From the NCBI GenBank assembly GCA_964486055.1, contig CAZALE010000006.1, positions 1 through 64,000 of the forward strand: a stretch of 64,000 nt of DNA, given 5' to 3'. The notes beneath the pieces are model-generated. The model saw nothing but the letters and a program-made list of their open reading frames with translations. It had not been told where the DNA came from and made no database searches. This document shows positions 16,043 through 24,786 of the stretch, one piece after another (the stretch's first letter is position 1; each line of letters begins with the position of its first letter). A program made the position numbers and the translations under genes. The stretch comes from J014 sp964486055 (GTDB taxonomy: Bacteria > Acidobacteriota > Blastocatellia > Pyrinomonadales > Pyrinomonadaceae).

Positions 16043-17602
16043 ATGAAGTTTGGTTTCATAATAGACAATCGAAAATGTATAGGATGCCATGCATGCACTG
16101 TTGCATGTAAGGCGGAGCATTTAGTTCCATTGGGGGTAAATCGCACGTGGGTTAAGTACGTAGAAAAGGGAGAATTTCCGAATACTCGCAGGCTTTTTTC
16201 GGTCATGAGGTGTAACCATTGCGACGACGCACCGTGTGTTGAAATATGTCCTGTATCTGCCTTATTTACTCGCTCGGATGGTATAGTTGATTTTGACAAT
16301 AGAAGATGCATAAGTTGCAAGGCATGTACTCAGGCATGCCCATATGACGCAATCTATATAGATCCGATCGATCACACGGCAGCTAAGTGTAATTATTGCA
16401 CGCACAGGGTTGATATAGGTTTAGAACCAGCTTGTGTAATTGTTTGTCCTGAGCATGCGATAATTGCTGGAGATATAGACAACCCTGAAACTGAAATTTC
16501 TAAATTACTTTCGCGAGAGACAGTTTCGGTCAGAAAACCAGAGAAAGGAACAAACCCAAAACTTTTTTATATTGATGGAGATAAGATTTCGCTCGATCCT
16601 ACTGAAACCTCTCAGCGAGAGGATTACATGTGGTCAAGTCAAAGCAAGGGTGTAGGGAAGTTTGCCAAGTTTGCGGATGAGAAAAAGGCTTTATCAGCTT
16701 TGAATAGGAGTGAAAACAGTGAAGGTGATCGCGGAAGGGCTAGGAGAGTTTACGATGCGCCGAGTAAAGGAATTATGTGGGGTTGGGAGGTTTCTGCGTA
16801 TATTTTGACTAAAGCTATTTCGGCCGGAGCTTTTCTGCTGCCTTTCTCTGCCGGGTTTTTTATTGATGTACCAGAGAGGATAAAGCTAGCTGGGATTTTA
16901 CTTGCTTTAGTTTTTATCTCTATTACAGGTTTGCTGCTCATAAAGGATTTGGGTCGTCCTGAAAGATTTTTATACGTATTGTTGCGTCCTCAATGGAGAT
17001 CTTGGCTAACCAGAGGTGCTTACATAATTACCTCGTATGGTGCATTGTTAGGTATTAGATTGGTCCTCTCTTTCGCAGGATTGGAAAAAGATCCAATCAT
17101 TAAGATTCTGGATTTTGTAGGAATCGTACTAGCTCTCTTGACTGCTGTTTACACTGCATTTTTGTTTGCCCAAGCAAAAGGTAGAGATTTTTGGCAAAGT
17201 CCCATGCTTGGTTTACACATGATGATTCACTCGCTGATTGCAGGAGTTGCGTTATATCTTCTTATGGCGGCTGCTATTGTCGAATTAGCTTTTTTCACCA
17301 GAGACTTGATTTACCTATTGGTTATTTTACTGACTTTGCATCTAGTCATGATAGCAGTAGAGATTTCAACTTCTCACACGACTAAAGATGCGGCTAAAGT
17401 CGTAGAAATGATTATATCCGGGGAGTTTAAGTGGCGCTTCTGGTTGGGAATGATTTTCATAGGAAATTTGTTACCAATTGCTCTGGGAGTTTTTGAGCCG
17501 AGTTATTTAACAGGGTTTCTGATGGGATCACTTGTTTTTATTGGATTATGGTTTGCTGAAGACATATGGGTCAAGGCCCCGCAGAAAATCCCTCTTAGCT
17601 AA
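16043..17602 (+). CDS. Fused 4Fe-4S electron-transfer and NrfD-type membrane protein
   Basis: The protein has 519 residues. Residues 1-160 form a DmsB/PsrB-type module with four cysteine sets (CIGCHACTVAC, CNHCDDAPCVEICP, CISCKACTQACP, CNYC...CVIVCP), enough for four [4Fe-4S] clusters. A linker to about 235 precedes an NrfD/PsrC-type membrane part of eight or so helices (LLLIKDLGRPERFLYVLL is characteristic). Such pairs normally link a molybdopterin enzyme to quinones. Here both are one chain and no catalytic subunit lies nearby (hppA on one side, dxr on the other). There is no Tat signal, so the iron-sulfur part may face the cytoplasm. GAGGAG precedes ATG. The redox partner is unknown. Confidence 0.88.
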   Translation: MKFGFIIDNRKCIGCHACTVACKAEHLVPLGVNRTWVKYVEKGEFPNTRRLFSVMRCNHCDDAPCVEICPVSALFTRSDGIVDFDNRRCISCKACTQACPYDAIYIDPIDHTAAKCNYCTHRVDIGLEPACVIVCPEHAIIAGDIDNPETEISKLLSRETVSVRKPEKGTNPKLFYIDGDKISLDPTETSQREDYMWSSQSKGVGKFAKFADEKKALSALNRSENSEGDRGRARRVYDAPSKGIMWGWEVSAYILTKAISAGAFLLPFSAGFFIDVPERIKLAGILLALVFISITGLLLIKDLGRPERFLYVLLRPQWRSWLTRGAYIITSYGALLGIRLVLSFAGLEKDPIIKILDFVGIVLALLTAVYTAFLFAQAKGRDFWQSPMLGLHMMIHSLIAGVALYLLMAAAIVELAFFTRDLIYLLVILLTLHLVMIAVEISTSHTTKDAAKVVEMIISGEFKWRFWLGMIFIGNLLPIALGVFEPSYLTGFLMGSLVFIGLWFAEDIWVKAPQKIPLS

Positions 17603-17683
17603 CTCAGAATTTACTCAATCAAGGCAGCTATCATCCTTGTCTTTTTTGACACTAGCTCTAGTGTGATAATCTTTGCATAGGTT

Positions 17684-18868
17684 ATGAAATTTGTCTCAAT
17701 TTTAGGTTCAACCGGCTCCATAGGTTGTAATGCGCTGAAGGTAATAGAGTTTTTAGAAGATTTTAGGGTCGTAGGTTTAGCTGCAGGAAGCAATATAGAT
17801 AAACTAGTTGAGCAAGTATTGAAATTTAAGCCTGAGATAGTTGCAGTAAAGGATGAGGAGTGTGCGGAGAAGCTTTATATAAGACTGCAAGAGTTGGATG
17901 CTGATAGATTTCCAAAAATAAGATACGGTGAAGAGGGCTTAACTGAGGTTGCTGTTTTTGATAAGGCAGACATATTGGTATCTGCAACTGTTGGTGCTAC
18001 GGGTTTCGTTCCGACTCTAAGGGCAGTTGAGGCTGGGAAGAGGGTTGCATTAGCAAATAAGGAAACCTTAGTTGTAGGAGGGGAACTGATAAAGCGTGCT
18101 GCTGAGAAAAGTAGGGCGGAAATTCTTCCCGTTGACAGCGAGCATAACGCGTTGCATCAATGCTTGCGTGGAGAGAGACTGTGTGAGGTTAAGCGACTAA
18201 TTCTTACTGCATCGGGCGGACCTTTTAGAAGCAAATCCAAGCAGGAGATAGAGAATGCGACGGTCGAAGAAGCGTTGAATCACCCGAATTGGAGAATGGG
18301 GGATAAAATAACGATAGACTCAGCCACTTTGATGAACAAAGGTTTGGAGGTCATCGAAGCACATTGGCTATTTGGATTTGAGTGGGACAGGATATCAGTA
18401 ATAGTACATCCACAGTCTGTAGTGCATTCGATGGTTGAGATGATAGATGGATCGATAATAGCTCAGATAGGTATTACTGACATGAAACATGCAATTCAAT
18501 ATGCTCTAACTTATCCAGAAAGACGAGTCAGCTGTCTAGAACCTCTTGATTTCACTAAATACAGAGAGTTGACCTTTGAGGAACCCGACTATGATAGATT
18601 TCCGTGTTTATCGTTAGCTTACAAAGCTTTGAAAATAGGAGGTACTATGCCTGCGGTTTTAAACGCGTCCAATGAGGTAGCGGTCGATGCATTTCTGAGT
18701 AGAAAGATAAAGTTGAGCGATATTCCCAAGGTCATCGATTCCGTAATGTCGCAGCATTCGGCTCAGGAAGTTGATGATTTGGAAACAATAAAGAGGGTAG
18801 ATCACTGGGCAAGGCAAAAAGCATCGGCAAAAATTCAAGAGATTTACGAAAGAATCGCGGCCAGATGA
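17684..18868 (+). CDS. dxr: 1-deoxy-D-xylulose 5-phosphate reductoisomerase
   Basis: Dxr (394 residues) performs the NADPH-dependent second step of the MEP isoprenoid pathway. The NADPH motif GSTGSIG is at residues 8-14. ALANKETLVVGGELI, the metal-binding PVDSEHNALHQCL, TASGGPFR, the NHPNWRMGDKITIDSATLMN block and HPQSVVHSMVE are all present. The start lacks a good Shine-Dalgarno sequence. rseP follows after 61 bases, a pairing seen in many genomes where dxr and rseP sit together in envelope and lipid clusters. Confidence 0.97.
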   Translation: MKFVSILGSTGSIGCNALKVIEFLEDFRVVGLAAGSNIDKLVEQVLKFKPEIVAVKDEECAEKLYIRLQELDADRFPKIRYGEEGLTEVAVFDKADILVSATVGATGFVPTLRAVEAGKRVALANKETLVVGGELIKRAAEKSRAEILPVDSEHNALHQCLRGERLCEVKRLILTASGGPFRSKSKQEIENATVEEALNHPNWRMGDKITIDSATLMNKGLEVIEAHWLFGFEWDRISVIVHPQSVVHSMVEMIDGSIIAQIGITDMKHAIQYALTYPERRVSCLEPLDFTKYRELTFEEPDYDRFPCLSLAYKALKIGGTMPAVLNASNEVAVDAFLSRKIKLSDIPKVIDSVMSQHSAQEVDDLETIKRVDHWARQKASAKIQEIYERIAAR

Positions 18869-18883
18869 GCGAGACTATCGTGT

Positions 18884-18912
18884 TTGACTACGATTTCTTT
18901 GGGGCTTAAACT
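18884..18912 (+). promoter_or_regulatory. Probable promoter of rseP
   Basis: TTGACT (18884-18889), 17 bases and TAAACT (18907-18912) predict a start about 11 bases before the rseP ATG, which has no Shine-Dalgarno sequence. rseP may therefore be transcribed separately from dxr. Confidence 0.45.
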
Positions 18913-18929
18913 TAGGTATTGTTAAATCT

Positions 18930-20288
18930 ATGGAAATCATTATAGCCATTTTAGCTGTTATATTTGTTTTGGGAGTCGCAATAAACATACATGAGTTTGG
19001 TCATTTCATAGTTGCAAAGCTCTTTGGAATGAGGGTTGAGGCGTATTCTTTTTTTGGTCTCGGACCGAGAATTTGGGGTTTTAAGATAGGAGATACAGAT
19101 TACAGGATTTCAGCTATTCCTCTTGGAGCCTATGTAAAACTTTATGGTGATGAGGTTACTGCTCCGCTAGAAGGAGGAGCTTCGCAGGAATCTCAAGTTC
19201 CTGAGCATGAGCTTTACGAACTTCGGCCGCGCTGGCAGAAATTTCTGGTGATAATCGGCGGCCCATTGATGAACATAATTTTAGCCCTGGGTATACCCTT
19301 CTTTATAGCAATGTTCTATGGTGTTCCATCGAATCCTGCGCCGATAGTTGGTTTTGTTAAACCAGGAGGAGAGGCGGAAAGGGCTGGATTAAAGCCTGGG
19401 GACAGAATTGTTAAATTTGATGGAGTGGAAAATCCTACATGGCGAAGAATTGAAAGAGACGCGCTTTTAATGCCAGAAAAGGAGATACCAATAACTGTTG
19501 AGCGTGAAGGGCGTTTGATAGATTTGTACATAAAACCCGTCAAGGTAACCGAAGCTGGCCAATCCGCCGGGGTATTGGATTTTGAGCCTGATTTAGGCTC
19601 TGAACCTGTTGTAGTAGGTAGAATAGACCCGACAATGCCTGCAGCTCAGTCAGGCTTAAAGGTAGGCGATTGGATTGTGTCAGTCAATGGTAAGCCCGTT
19701 CGTAATCGACAGGAGATGAAGAAAATTATCAATGATGCTAAAGACAATCCAATAAAACTCCAAGTAAATCGCAATGGTGAACGAATTGAGATCGAGACGA
19801 GAGCAGTTGAAAAAAATGGAGACTGGCTTATAGGCATAGCATTTGATAATACGCTTGTAGGAGCGAGAGAAACTGTGGGAATTACTGGTGCAATCGCTTT
19901 TGCTTGGGAAACGAATATCGAAGTTTTGAGAATGACAGCTAAGGCATTTGGGCAGGTTTCGACTGGTGAGAGATCAGCGAGAGACACAGTCTCTGGACCA
20001 ATCGGTATTGTTCAGATAATCGCTCAGATGGCTTCTACTACTGGTTTCATCGGGCTTTTATCGCTTTTAGGGATAATAAGTTTGAACTTAGGAATTATAA
20101 ATCTTTTACCGATACCATTGCTTGATGGTGGGCAGATTATGATGTTAGGGATTGAGAAGATCTACGATATCTTCGGTAAGACAATGCCATTAGCGGCTAA
20201 AGAGAGAATTCAGTTCATAGGATTGGTGATAATTTTACTATTGATAATCTTGACTACGTTCAATGATGTTTCAAGATTCTTCCGATGA
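18930..20288 (+). CDS. rseP: Site-2 intramembrane zinc metalloprotease RseP
   Basis: The 452-residue protease cuts anti-sigma factors and leftover signal peptides within the inner membrane. The zinc motif HEFGH is at residues 21-25 in the first membrane helix, and the second catalytic element NLLPIPLLDGG lies near residue 390. Two PDZ domains lie between (GEAERAGLKPGDRIVKFDG and PAAQSGLKVGDWIVSVNGK). Length matches the two-PDZ RseP group. The stop overlaps the start of the GT2 gene (ATGA), indicating coupling. No RseA/RseB homologue is visible, so the substrate is unknown. Confidence 0.95.
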   Translation: MEIIIAILAVIFVLGVAINIHEFGHFIVAKLFGMRVEAYSFFGLGPRIWGFKIGDTDYRISAIPLGAYVKLYGDEVTAPLEGGASQESQVPEHELYELRPRWQKFLVIIGGPLMNIILALGIPFFIAMFYGVPSNPAPIVGFVKPGGEAERAGLKPGDRIVKFDGVENPTWRRIERDALLMPEKEIPITVEREGRLIDLYIKPVKVTEAGQSAGVLDFEPDLGSEPVVVGRIDPTMPAAQSGLKVGDWIVSVNGKPVRNRQEMKKIINDAKDNPIKLQVNRNGERIEIETRAVEKNGDWLIGIAFDNTLVGARETVGITGAIAFAWETNIEVLRMTAKAFGQVSTGERSARDTVSGPIGIVQIIAQMASTTGFIGLLSLLGIISLNLGIINLLPIPLLDGGQIMMLGIEKIYDIFGKTMPLAAKERIQFIGLVIILLLIILTTFNDVSRFFR

Positions 20289-21283
20289 ATGAGTTACCCT
20301 ACACGCAGAAAAATCCACAAATAACCGTATTTTTGCCTGTTTATAATGAAGAGGATAACCTTCAATTGTTGCATGAAAAAATAATCTCTGTTTTATCCTC
20401 TTTGAATCGAACAGCTGAGATCATATACATAGACGATGGATCTACGGATTCTTCGTTGCAGGTACTCAAGGACATTGCCGCTGCAGATGATAGAGTCAGA
20501 GTGATTGCTCTGCGCAGGAATTATGGTCAGACTGCAGCCATGAGTGCGGGTTTTGATCTTTCTAGAGGTGAGATTTTGATTCCGATGGATGCTGATTTAC
20601 AGAATGATCCCGGCGATATACCGAAGCTATTAGAGAAAATAGATGAGGGATATGATGTTGTCTCCGGTTGGCGGAAAAATCGGCATGACAAATTTTTATC
20701 GCGAAGAGTCCCTTCCATGTTGGCGAACAAGATAATTTCATGGATAAGTGGAGTCCACCTCCATGATTATGGCTGTAGTTTGAAAGCTTATAGAAAAGAG
20801 GTTATCGATGGAATAAAACTTTACGGAGAGATGCATCGATTTATTCCTATCTATGCTAGCTGGGCTGGGGCAAAAGTAACAGAGATTCCCGTAAATCATC
20901 ATCCTCGCATTAGAGGAAAATCAAAGTACGGGCTTTCTCGTACATTCAAAGTGATATTCGATTTGATGACTATTAAGTTCATGGCATCATATCAGACGAA
21001 ACCTTTGTATGTATTCGGGACCTTCGGATTAATATCATTCATTATTTCCCTGATCACGGGAAGTTGGGCATTGTATCTAAAAATATTTGATGGCGTTTCA
21101 TTTATATTGACGCCTTTGCCTTTGATTACGATTGTAATGCTGGCAATTTCCGTGCAGTTTTTTCTAATGGGATTGCTAGCTGAGATGCTTATCAGGACTT
21201 ATCACGAATCTCAGGATAAGCCTACATATCTAATTAAAGAGAAAATAGGATTCAAGGAAGGGCAAACTTCAAGGAAACAATAA
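20285..21283 (+). CDS. Family 2 glycosyltransferase, polyprenyl-phosphate sugar type
   Basis: This 332-residue protein has an N-terminal GT2 domain (TVFLPVYNEEDNLQLL, IYIDDGSTDSS, nucleotide-sugar motif IPMDADLQNDP, then EIPVNHHPRIRGKSKYG) and two C-terminal membrane helices (residues about 243-265 and 280-302). This matches the DPM1/GtrB/ArnC-like group that loads a sugar on a polyprenyl-phosphate carrier at the inner membrane. Overlap with rseP by 4 bases and with asnB by 1 base shows a tight operon. The sugar cannot be told from sequence. Confidence 0.9.
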   Translation: MNELPYTQKNPQITVFLPVYNEEDNLQLLHEKIISVLSSLNRTAEIIYIDDGSTDSSLQVLKDIAAADDRVRVIALRRNYGQTAAMSAGFDLSRGEILIPMDADLQNDPGDIPKLLEKIDEGYDVVSGWRKNRHDKFLSRRVPSMLANKIISWISGVHLHDYGCSLKAYRKEVIDGIKLYGEMHRFIPIYASWAGAKVTEIPVNHHPRIRGKSKYGLSRTFKVIFDLMTIKFMASYQTKPLYVFGTFGLISFIISLITGSWALYLKIFDGVSFILTPLPLITIVMLAISVQFFLMGLLAEMLIRTYHESQDKPTYLIKEKIGFKEGQTSRKQ

Positions 21284-23163
21284 TGTGTGGGATTGCAGGT
21301 TGGCTGGAATTAGGCGGTGAAGTAATTCCCGAAGGTATAGAAGTTCTTCGCCGCATGTGTCATAGGCTTTTTCACCGTGGCCCTGATTCGGAGGGATATT
21401 GGTCGGATGGCAAAGTATTTCTTGGAATGCGCAGGCTTTCGATAATAGATTTGCATACAGGAGATCAGCCAGTTTTTAGTGAAAACGACCAGGTAGTCGC
21501 AATAATGAATGGTGAAATTTACAACTTTCTAGATCTCAGAGAAAATCTTGAACGACTAGGTCATCGCTTTAGCAAAAAGTGCGATACGGAGGTTTTGCCG
21601 CATCTTTATGAAGAATTTGGCGATGGAATGCTGCAACTTCTCAACGGAATGTTTGCCTTTGCTCTCTGGGACAGGAGTCGTCAGAGGTTATTAATAGGTA
21701 GAGACAGATTTGGTGAAAAACCGCTCTACTACGGTGTGTTCAATAAAAAATTGATTTTTGCCTCTGAGCCTAAGGCTTTGCTGTCGCATCCATCGGTTAT
21801 AAAAGAATTGGATTTACAGGCTTTAAGATATTACCTTTCTTTTGATTATGTCCCAGCGCCTTTCTCAATCTACAAAAACATAAAAAAACTGCCAGCGTCG
21901 CATCTCTTATTAGTGGAAAATGGTGAGATAAAAATCATTCGATATTGGGATCCTTCCTATGTTCCGAAGACAGAGATGTCTTTGGAAGAGGCTTCTGAGG
22001 AGCTCTCGTATCTTTTAAATGATTCGATAAGAATGCGTTTAATCTCTGATGTACCGCTTGGTGTGCTTTTGTCGGGAGGTATTGATTCATCGACGGTTGC
22101 AGCTCTAGCCAGTTTGAAAGGAAAGATCAAAACATTTTCGATTTCTTTCAAAGAGGAATCTTTCGACGAATCTCATTATGCAAGGCTCGTAGCCAAACAT
22201 CTTGGGACTGAACATTATGAAGAATGTTTGGATGTCGATAAGGCATGCGATTTAGTGAATTCTATAAGCAAGTGGCTCGATGAACCCTTGTCTGATGGTT
22301 CTTTGATCCCAACATATCTTTTATCGAGCTTTGTTCGGCAACATGTAAAGGTAGCCTTGGGTGGAGATGGTGGTGACGAAATCTTCGCTGGTTATCCAAT
22401 GTATTTTGGGCATCGAGTCGCAAAAATTTATGAAAAGTTGCCGAGATTGATCCGGAAATCACTAATTGAACCCCTAGTTTACTCGTTACCTGTTTCTACG
22501 CGTAATCTGTCTTTTGACTACAAGGCAAAGCGCTTTGTTTCTGCATCGGATTATGATCTAGTGGCTAGGCATCACTTATGGTTTGGATCTTTCTCTCTTA
22601 AAGAGCAAGAGCTACTTTTAAATAAAGACATACTTCAACAAACTGATGGTGATATCTATGAAATCGCTCGTCAAGCCCTAAAAGATTGCGATGCCATCGA
22701 GGAAATAGAAAAAATGCAATTTCTTGATATGAAGTTCTATTTAGCTGAAGATATTTTAGCCAAGGTGGATAGAGCCTCTATGGCCGTTTCTTTAGAGGTG
22801 AGAGCCCCGATGCTTGATTGGCGAATTCAGGAATTTGTTGCAAAGCTCCCATTGAAATATAAGTTGCGAAACGGTAGTGGAAAAGTCATATTGAAAAATG
22901 CGATGAAAAAGTATTTACCTACTGAGATTTTAAATCGACCGAAGAAAGGCTTCGGAATGCCTGTAGCTAGATGGCTAAATGGGAGTTTAAGAGATCTGGT
23001 TGATGATTTGTTAAGTCCCGCAAGACTTAAACGTCAAGGGCTTTTTAATGAACGGTTCGTGCAGAGATTGATTGAGGAACATAGATCTGGGAAAGCTTCG
23101 CATCACAAGCAAATCTGGACGCTACTAGTATTTCAACTTTGGTTCGATGAGTTTTTAGTCTAA
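21283..23163 (+). CDS. asnB: Asparagine synthetase (glutamine-hydrolysing)
   Basis: The 626-residue enzyme has an N-terminal glutaminase with the nucleophile Cys2 (MCGIAGW) and RGPDSEGYW, MNGEIYNF and DTEVL motifs. The C-terminal synthetase domain carries the PP-loop LLSGGIDSSTVAALA and GGDGGDEIFAGYP. It would make asparagine from aspartate, glutamine and ATP. AsnB paralogues embedded among glycosyltransferase genes, as here, often amidate cell-surface sugars instead, so the substrate is open. Its start overlaps the GT2 stop by one base. Confidence 0.9.
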   Translation: MCGIAGWLELGGEVIPEGIEVLRRMCHRLFHRGPDSEGYWSDGKVFLGMRRLSIIDLHTGDQPVFSENDQVVAIMNGEIYNFLDLRENLERLGHRFSKKCDTEVLPHLYEEFGDGMLQLLNGMFAFALWDRSRQRLLIGRDRFGEKPLYYGVFNKKLIFASEPKALLSHPSVIKELDLQALRYYLSFDYVPAPFSIYKNIKKLPASHLLLVENGEIKIIRYWDPSYVPKTEMSLEEASEELSYLLNDSIRMRLISDVPLGVLLSGGIDSSTVAALASLKGKIKTFSISFKEESFDESHYARLVAKHLGTEHYEECLDVDKACDLVNSISKWLDEPLSDGSLIPTYLLSSFVRQHVKVALGGDGGDEIFAGYPMYFGHRVAKIYEKLPRLIRKSLIEPLVYSLPVSTRNLSFDYKAKRFVSASDYDLVARHHLWFGSFSLKEQELLLNKDILQQTDGDIYEIARQALKDCDAIEEIEKMQFLDMKFYLAEDILAKVDRASMAVSLEVRAPMLDWRIQEFVAKLPLKYKLRNGSGKVILKNAMKKYLPTEILNRPKKGFGMPVARWLNGSLRDLVDDLLSPARLKRQGLFNERFVQRLIEEHRSGKASHHKQIWTLLVFQLWFDEFLV

Positions 23164-23203
23164 GGGTTAGCGATTATTGCTTGGTGTAAAATATAAGAGG
23201 ATT

Positions 23204-24553
23204 ATGAGCACAATAGTTGCTTTAGCTACTCCTCATGGAAAAAGTGCAATAGCGGTAGTGCGATTAAGCGGGAATAAGTCTTTGGAAATAACTCGTAGAT
23301 TGACGAGAGATGATGATTTCAAACCTAAGCCCCGCTATGCAACTCTACGGAAAATTTATGATCCTCATACAGGTGACTTAATAGATGAAGTGATATTGAC
23401 TTACTTTAAGTCGCCTCATTCCTTTACTGGGGAGGATGTTGTGGAGATAAGTTGTCACGGTTCGCCGATAGTAATTCGCCAGATATTGGATGCTTGTTTG
23501 AAGTTAGATGCTAGAATGGCCTCACCCGGCGAGTTCTCTCTCAGAGCCCTGCATAATGGAAAAATCAGTCTTTCTCAAGCTGAGGCAATTAGAGACTTAA
23601 TCGAGTCGCAAACGTTGAATGCAGCACGTCAATCACTAAGACAAATGCAGGGTGAGCTCTCAAACATTCTCCAGCCGCTGAAAGATAAGCTGCTAGAAGT
23701 GATAGTGCTTTTGGAATCGGCATTGGAGTTTGTTGAGGATGATTTACCAGAATATGAGACAATGCAGATAAGAGCATCGCTCGAAGAGATCATAGACAGA
23801 TTAATTCAGATAGGATCTACATTCAAAACTGGTAAGCTTTTGCGACAAGGTTTAAAAGTTGCATTCGTCGGGCGCCCAAATGTGGGCAAGTCAAGTCTCT
23901 TTAATGCTTTAATAGGATACGAGAGAGCTATTGTTACGGACATAGCTGGTACGACACGTGATAGTCTTCATGAGAGTTTCAGCATAGAAGGTATTCCTAT
24001 TTCTTTGATCGACACTGCAGGATTGCGCGAGACACAAGATATAGTAGAAAGCATCGGAGTCCAGCGCACTAAAATGGCTATAGCCGACGCGGACTTAGTC
24101 ATTGTGGTATTTGATAGCTCACAGCAGATAACCGAAGAGGATATGCAGATTCTTTCCGAAGTCAAAAGTGTTCCTCACCTAATTGCCGTAAATAAAATAG
24201 ACATAAAAAAACATGAGCTTGATGGCAAGGTCAAAGGAGAGACAGTCATTCAGGTATCAGCAAAAACCGGTGAAGGATTAGATGTGTTGAAAAAAGCAAT
24301 AATTCAGCCTTTTTTGACTAACTCATCTGAGGGAGAGGGTTTTTTGATAACCGATGCGCGACATGCGGATTTGATTAATCGTGCTATCTTGGAAACTAAG
24401 GAATCCATTGATCTTCTGGATAAAAAGGTGAGTGAGGAGATGGTATTAGTCGGCTTGCATAATGCTCTCAGATTGCTCGGACAAATTACAGGTGAGGTGA
24501 CTACGGAAGACATTTTAACAAGGATTTTCTCCACGTTTTGCATAGGCAAATAA
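23204..24553 (+). CDS. mnmE: tRNA uridine-5-carboxymethylaminomethyl GTPase MnmE
   Basis: MnmE (449 residues from ATG 23204) works with MnmG to modify U34 of certain tRNAs. AAGAGG precedes ATG 23204; an upstream TTG at 23177 is in frame but lacks support. The N-terminal domain has IVALATPHGKSAIAVVRLSG and PGEFSLRAL. The G domain has GRPNVGKSSLFNAL, DIAGTTRDS, DTAGLRE and NKID. The C-terminus ends with the catalytic FCIGK motif. It is spaced 40 bases after asnB. Confidence 0.97.
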   Translation: MSTIVALATPHGKSAIAVVRLSGNKSLEITRRLTRDDDFKPKPRYATLRKIYDPHTGDLIDEVILTYFKSPHSFTGEDVVEISCHGSPIVIRQILDACLKLDARMASPGEFSLRALHNGKISLSQAEAIRDLIESQTLNAARQSLRQMQGELSNILQPLKDKLLEVIVLLESALEFVEDDLPEYETMQIRASLEEIIDRLIQIGSTFKTGKLLRQGLKVAFVGRPNVGKSSLFNALIGYERAIVTDIAGTTRDSLHESFSIEGIPISLIDTAGLRETQDIVESIGVQRTKMAIADADLVIVVFDSSQQITEEDMQILSEVKSVPHLIAVNKIDIKKHELDGKVKGETVIQVSAKTGEGLDVLKKAIIQPFLTNSSEGEGFLITDARHADLINRAILETKESIDLLDKKVSEEMVLVGLHNALRLLGQITGEVTTEDILTRIFSTFCIGK

Positions 24554-24655
24554 TTTCTAAAATTTCTGACGATTTCACGAGAGCGTTAAGCTCGCGAGCG
24601 GAGCGTGGAATCACAAACAGGAAATATGTAGTTATTTTCCGCTGAGGTGATAAGA

Positions 24656-24683
24656 CTTCATTAATTCCTGGGAATCAATGAAG
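24656..24683. other. Hairpin in the mnmE-ligA intergenic gap
   Basis: CTTCATT, one mismatch and ATTC pair with GAAT, C, AATGAAG around a short loop. Without a T run it may be a weak terminator for the convergent mnmE and ligA. The rest of the 233-base gap shows nothing definite. Confidence 0.35.
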
Positions 24684-24786
24684 AATAGAACCACTTTAGC
24701 GATCTTTTTCTTCAGGTAAGCTTACAAAGCTCGACGTCATAAGGCTATTGTAATTTATGAAGGCTGAGTCTCAAGCCGATTATTAC

